Source: Actinomycetota bacterium
GTDB taxonomy: Bacteria; Actinomycetota; Actinomycetes; Mycobacteriales; Micromonosporaceae
Assembly: GCA_005885115.1 (NCBI GenBank)
Contig: VAXX01000134.1
Location: 4,080-11,270, forward strand
Direction: 5' to 3'
Length of the DNA: 7,191 nucleotides
Position 1 is the stretch's first letter. Each line of letters opens with the position of its first letter. Shown piece after piece: positions 6,046 through 7,191 of the stretch. The position numbers were made by a program, and so were the translations under genes. A model generated the notes under the pieces. The model searched no databases and was not told where the DNA came from. It saw only the letters and a program-made list of their open reading frames with translations.

Positions 6046-7191
6046 CCACCGTCACCGAACTCGACCTCGCCGCCCGGGTCCTGGAATGGGTACGGGTGCT
6101 CGGCGGCCCGGGCACCGAGGCCGAGGTGCTCGTGGAGCGTCGGGCCCTGGCGCTGACCCGGTTCGCCAACTCGTACATCCACCAGAACGTGGCCGACTCG
6201 ACCACGACCGTACGGCTGCGCCTGCACCGCGACGGCCGGACCGCGCTCGGCTCCACCACCCTGACCGTCACCGACGCCCTCAAGGACCTGGTCGAGCGCA
6301 CCGTCGCCGCGTCGCGGCTCACCCCGGCCGACCCCGGCTGGCCGGGCCTGACCCCGCCGTCCCCGGTGGACTACGCCGGCGTCGTGGACGACGACATCGT
6401 CGCCGCGACCCCGGCCGACCGCGCCGGGCGGGTACGCGCGTTCGTGGACGCCGCCGGTGGGCTGCCCACCGCCGGGTTCTGCAGCACGAGGTACCTGACG
6501 GCGGCGTTCGCCAACTCCGCCGGCCAGGTCGCGCAGGGCGCGACGACCGAGGTGAGCATGGACGGCATCGCCCGTACCGCCGGCGCCGACGGGGTGGCCC
6601 GGCTCGCCGGCCCGCGACTGTCCGATGTGGACGGTGGGGTTCTCGGCTCCCGGGCGGCGGCCAAGGCACTGGCCGGAGCCGACCCCGTGGAGCTGCCACC
6701 CGGCCGGTACGAGGTGGTCCTCGAACCCACCGCGGTCGGCGACATCCTGCTGTCCCTCGCGCTGTACGGGTTCAACGGCAAGGCGGTCAACGAACGGCGC
6801 TCGTTCGTCGAGGTCGGGCGGGACCAGTTCGACGCCCTGGTGACCCTGGTCGACGACCCGACGGCGGCGTACCAGATCGGGCTGCGGTTCGACCTGGAAG
6901 GCACGCCCAAGCACCCGCTCACCCTGGTCGGCGCGGGACGCACCGAGGCGGTACCGCACGACCGGCGTACCGCGAAGGTCGCCGGTACCCGGTCGACCGG
7001 GCACGCCATCCCCGGCGGTACGACCTGGGGTGCGTTGCCGGCCAACCTGATCCTCGCCCCGGCCCCGGGCGACCCGGCCCACGAGATCGACGGGCCGGCG
7101 GCGGACTCGTCAGTCCTGGCGCTCGTCCGGCAGGTCGGGCGCGGGCTGCTGGTGACCGACCACTGGTACACCCGGGTGCTCGACCCGCGGA
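6042..7191 (+). CDS. tldE: TldD/PmbA family protein, non-catalytic subunit TldE/PmbA (3' end outside window)
   Basis: The frame opens at ATG 6042 and runs without a stop to the window end, giving 383 residues. By comparison with E. coli PmbA (450 residues) some 60-70 residues are missing at the C-terminus. It is the partner of TldD in the heterodimeric peptidase. The N-terminal domain (about 1-190) contains the TRFANSYIHQNV strand (36-47) typical of the family. Where TldD has HExxxH, this protein reads LEPTAVGDIL (227-236) and has no zinc motif, as expected for TldE. Later family landmarks are FDLEGTPKHP (283-292), HDRRTA (306-311), STG (near 318) and the terminal DHWYTRVLDPR. A G-run (6030-6034) seven bases before the ATG is a weak ribosome site. 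The ATGA overlap with tldD suggests coupled 1:1 synthesis. Assignment as TldE rather than a second TldD rests on the absent zinc motif. Confidence 0.93.
   Translation, partial: MTTVTELDLAARVLEWVRVLGGPGTEAEVLVERRALALTRFANSYIHQNVADSTTTVRLRLHRDGRTALGSTTLTVTDALKDLVERTVAASRLTPADPGWPGLTPPSPVDYAGVVDDDIVAATPADRAGRVRAFVDAAGGLPTAGFCSTRYLTAAFANSAGQVAQGATTEVSMDGIARTAGADGVARLAGPRLSDVDGGVLGSRAAAKALAGADPVELPPGRYEVVLEPTAVGDILLSLALYGFNGKAVNERRSFVEVGRDQFDALVTLVDDPTAAYQIGLRFDLEGTPKHPLTLVGAGRTEAVPHDRRTAKVAGTRSTGHAIPGGTTWGALPANLILAPAPGDPAHEIDGPAADSSVLALVRQVGRGLLVTDHWYTRVLDPR

Noticed and set aside
5874..7082. A 402-residue open frame on the minus strand opposite tldE
   Set aside because: It is Gly/Arg/Val-rich with no recognisable motif and is explained as a shadow of tldE.
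4322..7191. A RiPP or microcin cluster, suggested by the TldD/TldE pair
   Set aside because: No precursor peptide, cyclodehydratase, radical SAM or transporter gene is visible. TldD/TldE pairs are common housekeeping genes in actinobacteria, and the open end of the window does not allow more.
1..7191. tRNA, rRNA, CRISPR arrays, insertion sequences, integrase or phage genes
   Set aside because: I found no cloverleaf-like region, spaced direct-repeat array, transposase motif or terminal inverted repeat pair beyond the small repeats listed. Intergenic space totals only about 210 bp.

Overview
The window is very GC-rich (about 70-73% by eye), densely coded, and uses GTG as well as ATG starts. 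It carries mshB, a gene of mycothiol biosynthesis, a pathway confined to Actinobacteria. The organism is therefore an actinomycete. The codon style, with frequent GTAC words, suggests something like the Micromonosporaceae, but that family-level placement is a guess.

Layout. (1) Bases 1-387, plus strand: the 3' end of a GNAT acetyltransferase gene. (2) Bases 384-2188, minus strand: mshB, read first, then a four-helix DUF6113-like membrane protein whose start overlaps the mshB stop by one base, then (after a 138-bp gap) an unrecognised small three-helix membrane protein. This last gene converges on the GNAT gene, and the two stop codons interlock in a single CTAG. The 138-bp gap and the end of the DUF6113-like gene hold a strong 22-bp inverted repeat. 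(3) Bases 2189-2261: a 73-bp divergent promoter region with an 11-bp direct repeat and a possible leaderless promoter for mshB. (4) Bases 2262-7191, plus strand: a tightly packed probable operon of a DPP-IV-like S9 peptidase, a pterin-4a-carbinolamine dehydratase-like protein, TldD, and TldE (cut by the window end). The junctions are a 2-bp gap, a 4-bp ATGA overlap and another 4-bp ATGA overlap.

Function. The plus-strand operon looks like a cytoplasmic peptide-degradation unit: a dipeptidyl-aminopeptidase plus the two-subunit TldD/TldE metalloprotease, with a small pterin dehydratase-fold protein between them. The minus-strand operon makes the mycothiol precursor GlcN-Ins and two membrane proteins of unknown role. 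I see no mobile element, CRISPR array, RNA gene or phage gene. The window looks mostly like ordinary chromosomal core. The least explained signals are the inverted repeat at 877-940, a 17-bp dyad inside tldD, and the strong excess of GTAC.
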